Assembly: GCA_035610365.1 (NCBI GenBank)
Contig: CM069432.1
Location: forward strand, 17,050,001-17,114,000
Source of the DNA: Aquatica leii
Taxonomy: Eukaryota; Arthropoda; Insecta; Coleoptera; Lampyridae
DNA length: 64,000 nt
Reading direction: 5' to 3'
The notes under the pieces are model-generated. The model was not told the origin of the DNA. It did no database searches and saw only the letters and a program-made list of their open reading frames with translations. Of this stretch, positions 36,181 to 47,884 are shown piece by piece. Positions within the stretch are counted from its first letter, which is position 1; each line of letters begins with the position of its first letter. Position numbers and translations under genes: made by a program.

Positions 36181-36442
36181 ATTCGCTTACGAAAATAGTT
36201 GCACGTTAAAACTAAGAAAAATCAGCCGAGAGACTACTTGGTAGAATCTTGAACTTTCTTTTCTAAGAGAACAAAGTTTTTTAATCGTGCTAAAAAGACT
36301 GGTAAATGGGAAAAATACTAAACTTTTCGTCAAAAATATGGCTACGCTATTAGAAAAATTATAGAAAACGCCCTGTGAGACTAGACTACAGAAAAATTTC
36401 GCAGAGTAAACTGTAATCCTTACAAAAACTACAGAGAGTATA

Positions 36443-37735
36443 TAGGTGGCGGAGACCTAATGACCACATTTGTACAAGGCGTGACTTGAAGTAGGTAGGT
36501 GGGGGAAGGTCATTCTGTAGCGCGGTCGGTAGCTTAAGGTGGGAAGTTTAGTTACCATGCCGTGTTGGGGAAGTCAACATCGTGCGTTCGCCGTAGAGGC
36601 GTTTTTTCGTAATGTTTATCGGCCACACGTCGCGCCTTCCAGACACATTTCAACCTCGCTCCACGTGCAACTCTCCCGAACAACCGCTCAATTTCTAAGT
36701 GGGTTGAACATTTTCGTCAACACGATAATGTTGTCCCAAAAAACCCCTCTACACGTGATCCAACTATGGTGACACCCGAGAATGTTGATCGTGTCCGTTG
36801 AGGGATGTCCGCGACGTTCAATGAGACACCGCGCACAAGCACTTGGAATTTCGCGTCAAAGCCTTCAAACCATTATGAAAAAACATTTAAAATTCCATCC
36901 CTAAGATTATGATCGTCCAGAGTCTCCTTCCAACTGACAACATTCAACATTTGCAACTCAGTGAGCGCATGTTGGATATCCTTTAGGACGAATTTGCATT
37001 GATCATCACATCGGACGAAGCACGTTTTCACTTGGCGGGCTATATGAATAAACAGAATTGCAGATATTGGGCACTTAACAATCCTAGAGAATTGCACGAG
37101 CAGCCTCTTCACAGTCAAAAAGTTACAGTGTGGTGTGCTTTGTTAAAAGTTGGGATAATCGGACCTTACTTTTTTGAAGATGAGAGAGGGCAGGCGGTGA
37201 CGGTGAATTCAGAGCGCTACCTGGCTGTGCTTGGTGAATTTTTTATTCTCTACTTCGAGGAACATGAATGGGACAGTCAGAGCATCTGGTTTCAACAGGA
37301 CGGCGCCTCATACCGCGAGAGTTTCAATAAATCTCTTCTGTGAAACATTTCCGGGACGCCTAATTTCCAGAAATGGTGACGTTCCGTGGCCTCCCCGCTC
37401 GCCCGACTTCAACCCCTGCGATTTTTTTTATGGGGGTACCTCAAGTCGAAAATTTACGTTAAGAAACCACGCACTATTCCACAATTAAAAGAAGTTATAC
37501 GACGTGAAATCGCAGCAATTCCGGTTGAAATGTTGGAAGGTGTGATGAGGAACTATAAGTACCGTTTGCAGGAATGCGTCACCGTGGAAGGAAGGCATTT
37601 ATAGACAATTTTCTACTGTATCACAAAAAAACTTTCGTTTATTAGCTACAAAGTGTGATCTTTTCATCCCAATAACTCGAAAATTAAAGGTATGGTGTCC
37701 ATTTCAAATGTGGTCATTTGGTCTCCGCCACGCTG
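36443..37735 (+). mobile_element. Mariner-like transposon inside the LINE
   Basis: The inverted ends share GTGGCGGAGACC-AATGACCACATTTG (left from 36,446, right arm read inward from 37,732; one internal mismatch T/A). TA flanks the right end (37,736-37,737), and TATA flanks the left (36,439-36,442). LINE sequence continues on both sides. The length of ~1.3 kb and one gene are normal for mariner-like elements. Confidence 0.75.
36557..37604 (+). pseudogene. Mariner-like transposase, frameshifted
   Basis: The start MPCWGSQHRAFAVEAFF (36,557) gives the first DNA-binding helix. After frameshifts LAPRATLPNNRSISKWVEHF and TPENVDRVR complete the paired helix-turn-helix. Catalytic part: ITSDEARFHLAGYMNKQN (first Asp, ~37,005), GPYFFEDERG, WFQQDGASY (second Asp, ~37,300), then in a shifted frame FPGRLISRNGDVPWPPRSPD (third acidic Asp) and PCDFF-GYLKSKIY, ending AAIPVEMLEGVM and GRHL at 37,604. 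All three acidic residues are still encoded, but at least four frame changes prevent a full protein. Confidence 0.8.
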
Positions 37736-37737
37736 TA

Positions 37738-39579
37738 CTTCAATCGGAAAGAAAACTCTAAAATTAATGCTTTTCGAAAGCTACATTCATACCTGCAAAG
37801 GTAGTAACGAGATCAAACTTTTACAAATATATGTACCTAAAAAACGAGCATTAAATGAGTACTGAAAACTGGCTAATAAACTGGTAAACAAAAGTTTTTT
37901 ACACCATATTCAGATCCCAATGGAATATTAACAATTATGGTACAGCAGATATTAGAATCTTTGCTTTTACTTCTGTAAACTGTTTATGCTGAGAACTACT
38001 GACAAGAAAGTACTGGGTACAACCTTTTTAAACTGGTAAATTAATTAAATTAAATAGAAATGAAAGCTCTTTAGGCAACCAAGGGATTGCACTGAGAGCT
38101 TTATTAGAGGTAGAGAAAATATTTTATAACACCCGTTTTGACACCAACAGGAAGCCTGTCGAATCAACGAGTTTCTTGGTCCGTAGAAAAATGGCGACAG
38201 TTAGCAGAGAAATTACAAGCTCGCTGAGCAGTGTAACTAAAAAACTAGTCGCTAAAAGATGTCCGCAAGGAAAGGTATTATAGTTTTTAATGTAAAGTTT
38301 AGTAGTAGACAATCTTTCGGGAACGTAATACATGCGCAAGAATGTGCAGATAATTTCACTATATTGATATTTGGCAAGTTCAGGAGAGTTGTTTCAAACC
38401 TTATAAAAAAATAGTGGATAACGTTTACGGCAGAAGGGTTAACAGTAAACCCTGCCAATACAACAATAGTAGCCTTTACAAAAAGAATCTTTAGGATTTA
38501 AAAAAACTTGAATTGTGGAGGAAAGATCTTCAACTGAGCAATGACGTTAAATATTTGGGATTTACTTTAGAAACTAAACTACCCTTTAACGCTCACTTAG
38601 AGAAAATTATCAACAAAGCTACTCGGGCATTTTGTAAAAGTCGGATAGGTAAAACATGAGGACTAAAACCAAAAATGGTTCTTTAAATATATTCTGGAGC
38701 AATAATTCCTACGGTCACATATGGATCCCTAATTTAGTGGTGTAAAAAAAAGAAAATCCAGAACAAAACTTAGCAAATCACAGAGACCTGCTTGTCTAGA
38801 AACACGAGGGCAATGTCAACGACGATCATTGCAGCAATGGAAACTTTGCCAGAGTGTTTACTTCTAGATTTAGTAGTAGGAATAGAATCTCGGGCAACAG
38901 TGTAACGGTGAAAATGTAACGGATGGAGAAATACTCGTGCTAGAGTAAAATATTGTACCATAATTTTTGATCAGATAAACAAAAACTACATGGCAAACAT
39001 AAAATTAGACAGAACCGGTTTCAATATGCACTTACACAAACATTATAGGCTAATTGTATCGACAAAAGAAAAAAGGTAGATTTACGAAAGCAGATATATA
39101 CAGATGGTTCTAAAACTGCAGCGGGAATCACTGGCTGTAGATCAAGGAGCAATATCCGCTTGTGATGAAAAAATGCTTAGAAAATCTTATCAAAATAGTA
39201 AGATCCAAATCGTTACATAAAACAAAGCAGCATTAAGAGCCTTAGACTCAATAACAGTACGTTCTAAAGCAATTAGAGACAAAGTACAATCTGTGGTTTA
39301 GCATATAAGACCATAAAAGGGGAGATAAAAAACTTATTAAGGCACACTGTTTGGCGGCTCCTGGACTAAAACAGTGTAAGATGTTTATCAGGAACTAACT
39401 AAAAAGAAAGTTAAAGAATTAATTTAGTCGCAGGACACTGTCCACTTACAAAACACCTCACAAATATAAAAGTAAAAGACAATCCTAAATGTAGGACGTG
39501 TAGAAAAAAGATTTCTTCACATGCTATGCAAATATTCAGTTCTAGTAAATGCAAAATATTTACATTTTTAGGCTTAGTA
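37738..39579 (+). pseudogene. LINE ORF2 middle part (reverse transcriptase, RNase H), broken
   Basis: Readable in order: ETLELMLF-like strand (~37,765), IALRALLEVEKIFYNTRFD (palm motif around the first catalytic Asp, here replaced; ~38,087), TSSLSSVTKKLVAKRCPQGK (~38,217), WGLKPKM-type thumb remnants (~38,660), KRKSRTKLSKSQRPACLETRG (~38,755), then RNase H with QMVLKLQRESLAV (~39,100, former YTDGSKT) and NKAALRALDSITVRSKAIRD (~39,225). The C-terminal zinc knuckle reads CRTCRKK near 39,495, followed by LLHMLCKYSVLVNAKYLHF. The mariner-like element at 39,582 inserts just after this. Stops are abundant, so it is inactive. Confidence 0.7.
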
Positions 39580-39581
39580 TA

Positions 39582-41013
39582 CCATGTGGCCCAGGAGGAA
39601 CCTGCAATATTTCGGAATATTAAAGTAGGGACTATTTCAAGACAAAAATACTTAGAAAAAGTATTTTTATTTTCAACTGTTTTACAATTGAGTTATGTGG
39701 CACGCACATGATTTACCTTACGGTGTGCGCATCAAGTGCTCGAAAATTCCGCCCTGTACGTTCACACACTTGACTACCCGTTCCCTTAAATTACGGGTAA
39801 TGTTATGGAGTGAATCTTGTCGTTCTCTGATGCGCGTAGCGGCAATAAAAATGCGAGCAATCAAATCGTCTCGAGTAAGCGGCTTGTGTCGATAAACATC
39901 TGATTTAAACCATCCCCATAACGAATAGTTCATTGGTGTCAAATCTGGAGATCGTGGAGGCCAAAGAATTGGACCGCCACGACCGATCCATCGACCAGAA
40001 AAAATCTCGTCAAGGTATTGCGTCACTACACGAACAGTATGCGGTGGCGCTCCGTCATGTTGATAGTACATTCGGTGTCGGGTCGCCAACGGAACGTCCT
40101 CCAAAAGACCTGGTATTTCATGTTCCAGAAAGTGTCGGTATCGTGCGCCTGTCAAACGCTCGTGAAAGATAACAGGACCAATGAAGACGTTATCGATAAC
40201 ACCGCTCCACACGTTAACTGAAAACCGATGTTGAAAATGGGATTCAACGGTTGCATGAGCGTTTTCGTCAGACCAGACATGATTGTTGTGCGTGTTAGTG
40301 ATACCGTCACGAGTAAATGTTGCTTCATCGGTGAATAGTATCTTTGGAATCAATCGGCGATGTTCGTGGATCCATTGACAAAATTCAAGTCGCAACGCAG
40401 CATCTTCCTGGTGCAAATGTTGAACACGCTGCAGGTGATAGGGATGTAAGCCATAACGATGAAGTGTTCTCTGTACTCTCGTTCGTGGTACGTTAAGACG
40501 TACGCTAATTTGACGTGTACTCGTAGTAGGACTACTTTCTACTGCTTCTAGAATGTTTACTTCTTCATTGGCAGGTTGACGATTTGCGCGCTCTGATACG
40601 ATATTAGCACTGGGTACCATACCGCGCTCACGCAAACTGTTGAAAGTCTGTACAAACACATCTTTAGTAGGAATGCGTCGATTAGGAAGTATGCGACGAT
40701 ATTCGGCTACAGCAGCGAAGGCACTTCCATTACAGTAGCGGTAAATAAACACAATATCCGCGTATTCAGTATGTGTAAATACTGCTGGCATTGTAATTGT
40801 ACGTTGCACTGAACCTACACACATCCTAATTCCACGCGCCGTAGTTAAAAACTTAAAGACAGGTTTACGAGTGTGGTGCATCACGGGAACTGGCGCATGC
40901 GCACTATCTCTAAAATGGTTGAAAATAAAAAAAATTTTTCTAAGTATTTTTGTCTTGAAATAGTCCCTACTTTAATAATCCGAAATATTGCAGGTTCCTC
41001 CTGGGCCACCCTG
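39582..41013 (-). mobile_element. Mariner-like transposon with intact transposase frame
   Basis: Inverted repeats of about 100 bp (39,582-39,685 and 40,915-41,013) share GTGGCCCAGGAGGAACCTGC and then continue with about six mismatches in total. TA flanks both ends (39,580-39,581 and 41,014-41,015). The LINE frame continues on both sides. Length is 1,432 bp. An uninterrupted gene and close ends mark it as the most recently inserted DNA element in the window. Confidence 0.9.
39718..40791 (-). CDS. Mariner-like transposase, apparently complete
   Basis: This 357-residue protein cuts and pastes the surrounding element at TA sites. I chose the ATG at 40,791 because MPAVFTHTEYADIVFIYRYC is the usual start of this transposase group; the same frame extends upstream to an ATG at 40,884. 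Domains: N-terminal helix-turn-helix (residues ~5-60, YRRILPNRRIPTKDVFVQTF), a second helix-turn-helix (~90-130, STRQISVRLNVPRTRVQRTL), then the catalytic core: KILFTDEATFTRDG (first Asp), MYYQHDGAPPHTVRVV (second Asp), PRSPDLTPMNYSLWGW (third acidic residue, an Asp). The second and third are separated by 36 residues. No frameshift or stop. Only one copy is seen in the window, so activity is possible but unproven. Confidence 0.88.
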   Translation of the reverse strand: MPAVFTHTEYADIVFIYRYCNGSAFAAVAEYRRILPNRRIPTKDVFVQTFNSLRERGMVPSANIVSERANRQPANEEVNILEAVESSPTTSTRQISVRLNVPRTRVQRTLHRYGLHPYHLQRVQHLHQEDAALRLEFCQWIHEHRRLIPKILFTDEATFTRDGITNTHNNHVWSDENAHATVESHFQHRFSVNVWSGVIDNVFIGPVIFHERLTGARYRHFLEHEIPGLLEDVPLATRHRMYYQHDGAPPHTVRVVTQYLDEIFSGRWIGRGGPILWPPRSPDLTPMNYSLWGWFKSDVYRHKPLTRDDLIARIFIAATRIRERQDSLHNITRNLRERVVKCVNVQGGIFEHLMRTP

Positions 41014-41159
41014 TATATAGAACCAAAAGTAATAACAAACAAGCGTATAAATCTGACTAAAATTTATTGAGGAAGTAGAATTTATGAGTTGAAATTCTGT
41101 AGGGCACAAGTTTAGAGCTTAGATGCGAGAGCTAATACGAACCTAACTCAAAGAACAAT

Positions 41160-42435
41160 AAAATTATTATCCGTTACCTATTAATATTGCAAGATATCGT
41201 AAAATCGAGTTTTTATTCTTCTAAGAGGCATCTCTGAATTTAAATTTCTTTGGTCCTTATGTACGACTATGATTTTTACTCCCCCAGCAGTTATGTTTCG
41301 TCTATGAAATCCAAAATCTGACTTTAAAGGGTCTATATCAATTCAGCATCGGTTAGCTTTGGTTTGTCGAGAATCGTGCTGCATTGCGTTTGATATTGAT
41401 TTACACAGAAAATTGTAACGTCCCGTTAGAGTTCATTACATTAAAATTCAATTTTACATTCGTTTATTTTCTGCAACTAATATTGCACGTAAATTTATTT
41501 GGCAACGTCGCGTTGTATTTCGGAACAATCTTGAGTAGTCGACTTGAGTTATAGCTTAAGCTTGCACTTCCGTTTGAACAATCTTGCGTAGTTCACGTGA
41601 GTGGTGAAAGGAAGACAAATTTTCTTGATTATGGCGTAAAAACCCATGCAATTTAATTTTTATTCATTCCATCTAATTGTTGGTGAGTTTACGTTTATTT
41701 TGATATAATTTTTCTATTGAATTCAACATTTTTAGTGATTTCACAATGTTACGCAATATTTAGACAAAGCAATTTATTTTGAAGGCCGTTGCTAAGTGTA
41801 ACGTGAGTACATCATGTCATTTAAAAAACCATTCTAATTATTTATATTTAGGGTCTTTTTTTTCTGGATGTTTTCTTTTACTAGATCTTTTCTTTTATTC
41901 CGGTTTTTTGATTTATTGGAGTTTATTATACATTGGTTTTATTCCTGCTGTTGTTGAAGAATTTTATCACTTCAACCAAGAACGTGGTAAAAATAGAAGA
42001 TATACGATAACGTCATATCATGTGGTGAGTCAACTGGAATTAATACTAATAGTTACATTTTGAATTCAAGCGATTAAATTCAGTTATTAAAACTTTTCGG
42101 GAATCATACTCGATAACAAATTAACCGTTTACTATTTTTTACATTTAATATCAATTACTTATTAGGCATAAGATTTTATGCTCTTTATTCATCACCAATT
42201 TAAAGGTGATTGGCGCCCTAATATTTTATTTCTAATATGTTTAATTCAAATATTGTTCATTTTCTTTAATGTAAATAGTGTATTATGTTACAGTTAATAA
42301 ATTAAAGGAGTTCACGTCTGTGTATTTACTTGCATTCAGCTCACACCCAGAGGTCTGTGCTTTCGATTGCTGCCGTGGTTAAATTATTATTTTTTACTTT
42401 TATTAAATGTATTTTCAATTCTTTATTCGGAGTAA
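41160..42435. other. Non-coding stretch with a short local duplication
   Basis: GAACAATCTTGAGTAGTCGA at ~41,522 and GAACAATCTTGCGTAGTTCA at ~41,577 are related ~27-bp copies 55 bases apart. No gene recognised; the 94-codon frame at 41,779-42,063 is not supported by any domain. Confidence 0.4.
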
Positions 42436-42439
42436 TTTT

Positions 42440-42608
42440 TTATTACAAAATGTTGCGAAATCTCATCGTCTTCTAAGCATCTGAGGCCACAGACGCTTGT
42501 TATTAGACCTATGAGTTTTCTTCTCTCTTCAGAGATTTTTCATAGTTTGGCTTTTTTCGCTGCTAGTTTGCTGAAAAATATTTCTTTTCCGGTGCTATAA
42601 GACATTTT
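42440..42608 (-). pseudogene. Short LINE ORF2 C-terminal fragment
   Basis: On the minus strand SGKEIFFSKLAAKKAKL matches TGKEIIRSKLAAKHTKLW of the LINE at 7,720-7,780, and LIGLITSVCGLRCLEDDEIS plus QHF matches its knuckle region (CRGCLEDDETPQHLLC at ~7,960). The ~60 residues that lie between these two blocks in the other copy are deleted. It is a small, internally deleted copy of the same LINE family in opposite orientation. Confidence 0.6.
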
Positions 42609-42929
42609 GATATTAAATCGTAATTAATTAAATGTAACCATATCAGCAACTAATATGGGTATATGGGTTAGATGGGCAAATTTAATTCACCACTTAAATA
42701 TCCCTGCTAGCGGAAATAATTCCGAAGGCTTAGTGGCACATTTATTAAATATCAAAAAAAATTTTAAAACTTAGCCCACATTGTGTATTTATCATTGGAT
42801 AAACTTTTAGCTTATTTCTGATACGACGGTTACTACCGTTGTATATCTGTTATTTTAGTTTCCAGCACTTTTAGGGAGATGTTTTGATATTTCATAAGCG
42901 TTAATCGCTTGTTGAAAACAAAGTAAGTA

Positions 42930-45521
42930 CCGTAAACTGGGGATACTTTGAATCCTGGGTATACTTTGATCAAAACTTCTTTTATACTTAAAAAATTCCT
43001 GTTGCAGTAGTTTATGCAACCAGCACGGTTCATGTTTCCAGATAGTTACATAGGTGCAGGAGTCAATCAGTCGCATGCTTTCAACCGCAAAGTTAACACG
43101 TGCTGATATCGTAAACGAGATTTTTATACAGTTAATTTTCCTTTGTGTTTATTTTGTTTGCAAAACTTAACAGACACACCAGTAAGTTTTCTTAATACCC
43201 CTTTAGTTACTATTATACCATGTAAGGCATGTATTTTAAAGTAAAAGTAAGTGATAAGTACAGTATATTTCCATTACACTTTTTCTTGGTAGTTATTTCT
43301 ATTGCACGGGGTTACTTTGATCAGCGTCTGGGGTAACATTAATCACTTGATCAAAGTTGTCCCTTTAAATAGAATACAATGAATATTTATACAAAACCGA
43401 TTACACCAGATTGTTTACCCTTACAGAAATGCCTCGCAAACACAGTCGTTTATTAGGATCAAGAAGATATTGTGATTTCTCGCAAGAGAAGTTGAAAGAA
43501 GCACTGGAAAACGTTGCGGAAGGCAGGTTCAGAATTCGGGAGGCATCAAGGACGTTTAGCATCCCGTTTGGAACGCTGTACAATAAGTATAAAGGGAAAC
43601 ATGGCGGTACACCAGGCCGTCCCACAATTTTCAGTTTTGAGGAGGAGGTAGCAATACTGTAAGCAGCAGCCAAGTGTGCGGACTGGGGATTTCCCCTAAC
43701 GCTATTGGATATCAGAATGATGGGCAAATATTATTTAGACAGAAAAGGAAGAACTGTTAGTAATTTCAAAAATAATATACCCGGTGTTGACTGGTCTTAC
43801 AGTCTCCTTGAGAGACACAAAATTTCTTATGGACAACAAATAGCCACTAATATAAAGAGAAACTCTAACAGAATTTATATAACTTGGAAACTACCAAGCT
43901 CAAACATATTTAACTATGACGAGTCTAACTTGTCAGAAAACCCCGGAAAAAACGTGGCATTTACAGGCGGGGCGTAAAATACCCGGAAAAAATTATGAAT
44001 TACTCGAAAAGTTGTACGACGATTATGGTTTGCGGCTCTGCAGATGGGACATTATTGCCGCCCTATGTGGTCTACAAGAGTCTTCACCTTTATGACTCGT
44101 GAAAAATAAATGGTCCACGAGGATATCCATGTTCCGTTAAACCGTGTTGTAGTTTAAGAACAAGATACAATCGCACAGCAAGCGGGTGGATGGTCGGTGC
44201 AACTTTTCGAGATTGGTTCACAAGTGCATTTTTGTCACATGCTAAACGTTTAGAGGGCCGAAAAGCTCTCATTGGCGATAATCTGTCATCACGCATGGGC
44301 CCTGACGTTTTAAGAATGTGTGCTGAAAACGAGATTGATTTCGCTCAACACACCTTTGCCAGCCATTAGACGTAGGGTTTTTCAGACCAATGAAAGAGGC
44401 ATGGCGTGCTACGTTAACTGAGTAGAAGTTGCAAAGTATCCGCATAAATACTGTCTCTAAAGATATGTTTCCCACACTATTGAAGAAAAGCCTGAATAAA
44501 ATGGACGCTGTAGTTGCACGAAATCAAAACGGAAATACAACATCTGCAATTAAACGAAATTTGAACAGCTCTTTCCGGGATTCAGGGATTTATCTCTTAA
44601 ATCGGAAAGAAGTGTTCAAACGTTTACCACCAGTAACAGAACCAGTAACAGGTGACGACCCTGCCCACGCCGTCGAAGACGCACTGACAGCACTTCTGAA
44701 AGAACAACGATTCGGAGAGTCAAGCCGGCCACAGCTAAAGAAGAAGACACTGGATATTGCGCCTGGATGCAGTGTGTCTACAGTAGTATCCACAAATCAT
44801 GCTCAAGAATGTGATGAGGAATACTACCTTCCCTCAACCTCTAAATAAAATGAAGATAACTCTAATTTTGTCACATCCCAAGATGTCACTGGACAACAAA
44901 ATCAGCAAGCTGTAGTTGTAGAAGATTTGATAGTTGATCAATACATTTTGGCAAAATTTGCATCACAACGAGGGAAAAAAACATATAAATACATTTGTAA
45001 AATAATAGAAGTCGTTCCAGAAGTTGTGGTTGTCGGCTTGAAATCAATTCGAAAGAATAAAAGAGAATTCAAACTTATTGCTGATGACATTTCCGAAATC
45101 AAGAAGAGTGACATTATTAGGATTTCGCCATATCCCTCATCGGAAATCGACAACGATGGAAACGTCTTTTATAAATTATCTTTTAAAGATTAGTTAACAA
45201 AAGGCTAGTTTTTTCTTTGATTAGAGTTAGTCCATAAGGTCAGGAGTCTTTGTAATGGTTTTTGTAGTCCTTTCAAAAGGGATAGTTTGATATATCGTTA
45301 GAAAATCAAGCGTGATCAAAGTATCCCCAAAACCAGTTTATCTTTGATCACGAAGTTTTTATTTTTTTCCTAGAAATTCTTGGAATTTTTATCATATTTT
45401 CAGATTTGGTAGCTGACGAAAAGCCAATGTTCCAATTTTTTTTATTTCATCTTAATTATCAAATTAAAGGAGTTATTCAACTTTAAAGTTTAATATTGAT
45501 CAAAGTATCCCCAGTTTACGG
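42930..45521 (+). mobile_element. Pogo-like DNA transposon II, ends intact
   Basis: Perfect inverted ends CCGTAAACTGGGGATACTTT (42,930 onward; inverse ending 45,521) are flanked by TA on both sides (42,928-42,929 and 45,522-45,523). Subterminal copies of the core GGGATACTTTGATCA-type sequence occur at ~42,958 and in inverse at ~45,315. These inner repeats may be extra transposase-binding sites. One gene lies inside on the plus strand. Length 2,592 bp. Confidence 0.9.
43429..45193 (+). pseudogene. Pogo-like transposase (psq-type helix-turn-helix), broken
   Basis: The start MPRKHSRLLGSRRYCDFSQ (43,429) leads into a pipsqueak-type helix-turn-helix: GRFRIREASRTFSIPFGTLY. A stop at 43,660 interrupts; the same frame goes on with KCADWGFPLTLLDIRMMGKY. 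A deletion removes ~20 residues before SNIFNYDESNLSENPGK (first catalytic Asp, ~43,910). Frameshifted pieces then give GSADGTLLPPYVVYKSLHLY, RKALIGDNLSSRMGPDVLRM (second Asp, ~44,275) and LCQPLDVGFFRPMKEAWRA (third Asp, ~44,365). The C-terminus is open: SAIKRNLNSSFRDSGIYLLN, and the final domain AKFASQRGKKTYKYICKIIE to YKLSFKD at 45,193. All three Asp are retained, but several frame breaks make it non-functional. Confidence 0.85.
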
Positions 45522-45523
45522 TA

Positions 45524-47880
45524 CCCACTTTTTTTCAATTTTTTTTTGTATTCCCTAACCTTAATTAACTAAATTCAATGTTAATACTATCAATATCTAC
45601 GTGTACGTGGTGTACTTTTAAAATTTTCAAGCCGCATTTCTGACAAATTTCATTAGGTAAGGATTACGATTTGTATACAAGATAATAGTTTATGTACGAA
45701 TTTGATGTTTTTCGATGCCTTATGTTACGAAATAACTTTGGATGAAAAATTTGGAAATTTTATTATGGTACGTTTACGTTCTACGATAGTTCTGGTTACA
45801 AATCTTTTTGAATAAGAAATCAATCACATCATAAAATACAAAAATTGCATCATGTGACGTCATCGAAATAAGTGTTGACTGCATTTCTTACTTTATGCGT
45901 TACAGGTTTACGCAATAAAGTTTTTGTAATAAAATAAAAAAGTGTTCTTTAAAAAATTTTACGATTCAGGATAGTTAACAGCTGATATTGAATTATTTAC
46001 ATAATAATCTGCAAAAATAACGCATTCAGTTAATCATAACGTTATTATATTACATTTTGTTCTAACCTCACGAATTAATGTGTAAAAAGTAACATTAATT
46101 TAAAAAAATTAACAATTTAAATCAATTAATGAATATAATACAAAATTTAGTAAAATTTAAAAACACATTAAATTAATTTTTCATTTGTGTACAGTTTAAC
46201 TGTATTATCTCATACGTTATTAACGTTTTTACTGTTTCATACGTTATTAAAAGCAGTAATAGACGTTTTTTGCAATTTTTTTCCAATAAGGTAAATGGAA
46301 TCTGTGGATAAAAGTTTTACAAACAGATAATCCGTATGGATTATGGCTTTTAGGTATAATCGTTGTTGTCAGATTAGGTTTTTAGTTTTTTTTTTCAAAC
46401 TAATCCCATTTTTAACAAAATTATAAGGAACGAACATTATAAAATAGAAATCAAAATAGCAATTCCATTGGGTCAATTTTATAAAAGTATTACAAATCAA
46501 ATCGAATTTTCAGATTCAATACATATCCTCTGATAGCTTTTAATATTAAATATAAATCAACCCTTAAAGCTTTTCGACCAGAGAAAATTCGAAATATAGG
46601 TGCACCTGTTCCATTTCGTTTTTTATTGCCTCTTCTTAACCTCAAAAGCTATTTTATGATATACGTTTTTGTAAGCTATTTTAAATTATGCTTAATAAGT
46701 TTAATGTGTAGCTTTACTGCTATTAATAATTACAGTAAAAGTTTGTCATACAAAACGTACAAAAATCCGAATCGCATTATATGTAAACATACATTTGTGA
46801 AAAACGTAATGAAAACGCGTACGCTTGAATTGGTTTCAATTTCCTGTAGATTTACTTTATATGTAACCGATACATCAATTTAAATGAGATGTTTTTTTAA
46901 AACGAATTTCGAAAGGTATTAATCAAACAGAATAGTAAAATTTGGGATTACAATCGGTAACTATAACAACCGAGAATTCTTTGTTAAATGATAAAACGTA
47001 TTGTTTGAGCATCCATCTAGCGCAGTTGCTCTACGTAATTAAACATGTTTTTCGTGCCACATCCAGATATTCCACTAAAACTACATAATTGCGAAAATTT
47101 ACTATTTATGCATTTGTGTAAGATACGTCACAATAATGTTTCTAAAATGTAATTAAATTACTTACTGTTGGAATACAATAGCTCACTGTAGTATTCTGTT
47201 TTAAGTTTTTTGTTCACACTAAAAAATAGATGTAAAAGTTTGATAATAAAAAAGGTAAATCCGTTGTCTAGTTCATGCACGTAAACCTATTGTTTAACTT
47301 TAATTAAAGTATCGTGTTTGGTTTTGTAAATATATTTATACAATAGCAGCATTAAATACATTGTAAAATTATATAAGAAGTTGATCAATGCAAAAAAAAC
47401 AGTCAATGTTGTATGCATAAGCTCTTTACGCGTACTTGCGTACAATACAATGTCGTTTCATCAAAATTTAATTAGTTAGAATTAAATTAACTAATATAGA
47501 TAATTTATTTATTAACTTCTTTAAATAATTCTGTGAATTTTAAAAAAATCTTAACAAATTATAAAAGGAGTTGTAACAAGGTATCTAATAAAATTTGTTG
47601 AAAACACTTATAAGATGCTTGATTCGAAGGTTCATGTAACGAAACGATGAAACGCTCAGATGAAACAAAGTGGGAACTTGCGGTGGTGCCCAATTCCACT
47701 TCATCTTTTGTATTTTTCGGATGCAGTGTTTATTATTATTAAACAAGTAAATCCTTATGATTTGTTTTATGTTTTAAAAATATGATAAATCTTAATTTTA
47801 TCTAGCAGTGCTAAAAAATAATTATAGTAATTGTAGAGTTAGATCCAAGCGAGCTTCCGCCTTGTACGATGCAAAAATTT
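45524..47880. other. AT-rich stretch without recognised gene
   Basis: No repeat, relic or RNA gene recognised. The 85-codon frame at 46,626-46,883 has no domain. Confidence 0.5.
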
Positions 47881-47884
47881 TACC

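Larger units (their letters stand above)
36190..41100 (+). mobile_element. LINE with RNase H (I/LOA-type), cut by two mariner-like elements
   Basis: LINE sequence is readable in three pieces: 36,190-36,440, 37,738-39,579 and 41,016 to about 41,100. Piece 1 has SCKKDWMGK-like remnants of the post-endonuclease linker (NRAKKTGKWEKY pattern, compare LFNTAKKSEDLDEYKTSF at 5905). Piece 2 covers the RT palm to RNase H. Each DNA transposon sits at a TA inside it. Exact LINE ends were not found. It belongs to the same broad group as the LINE at 4.4-8.2 kb and is closer to the relic at 18.5-19.5 kb. Confidence 0.65.
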
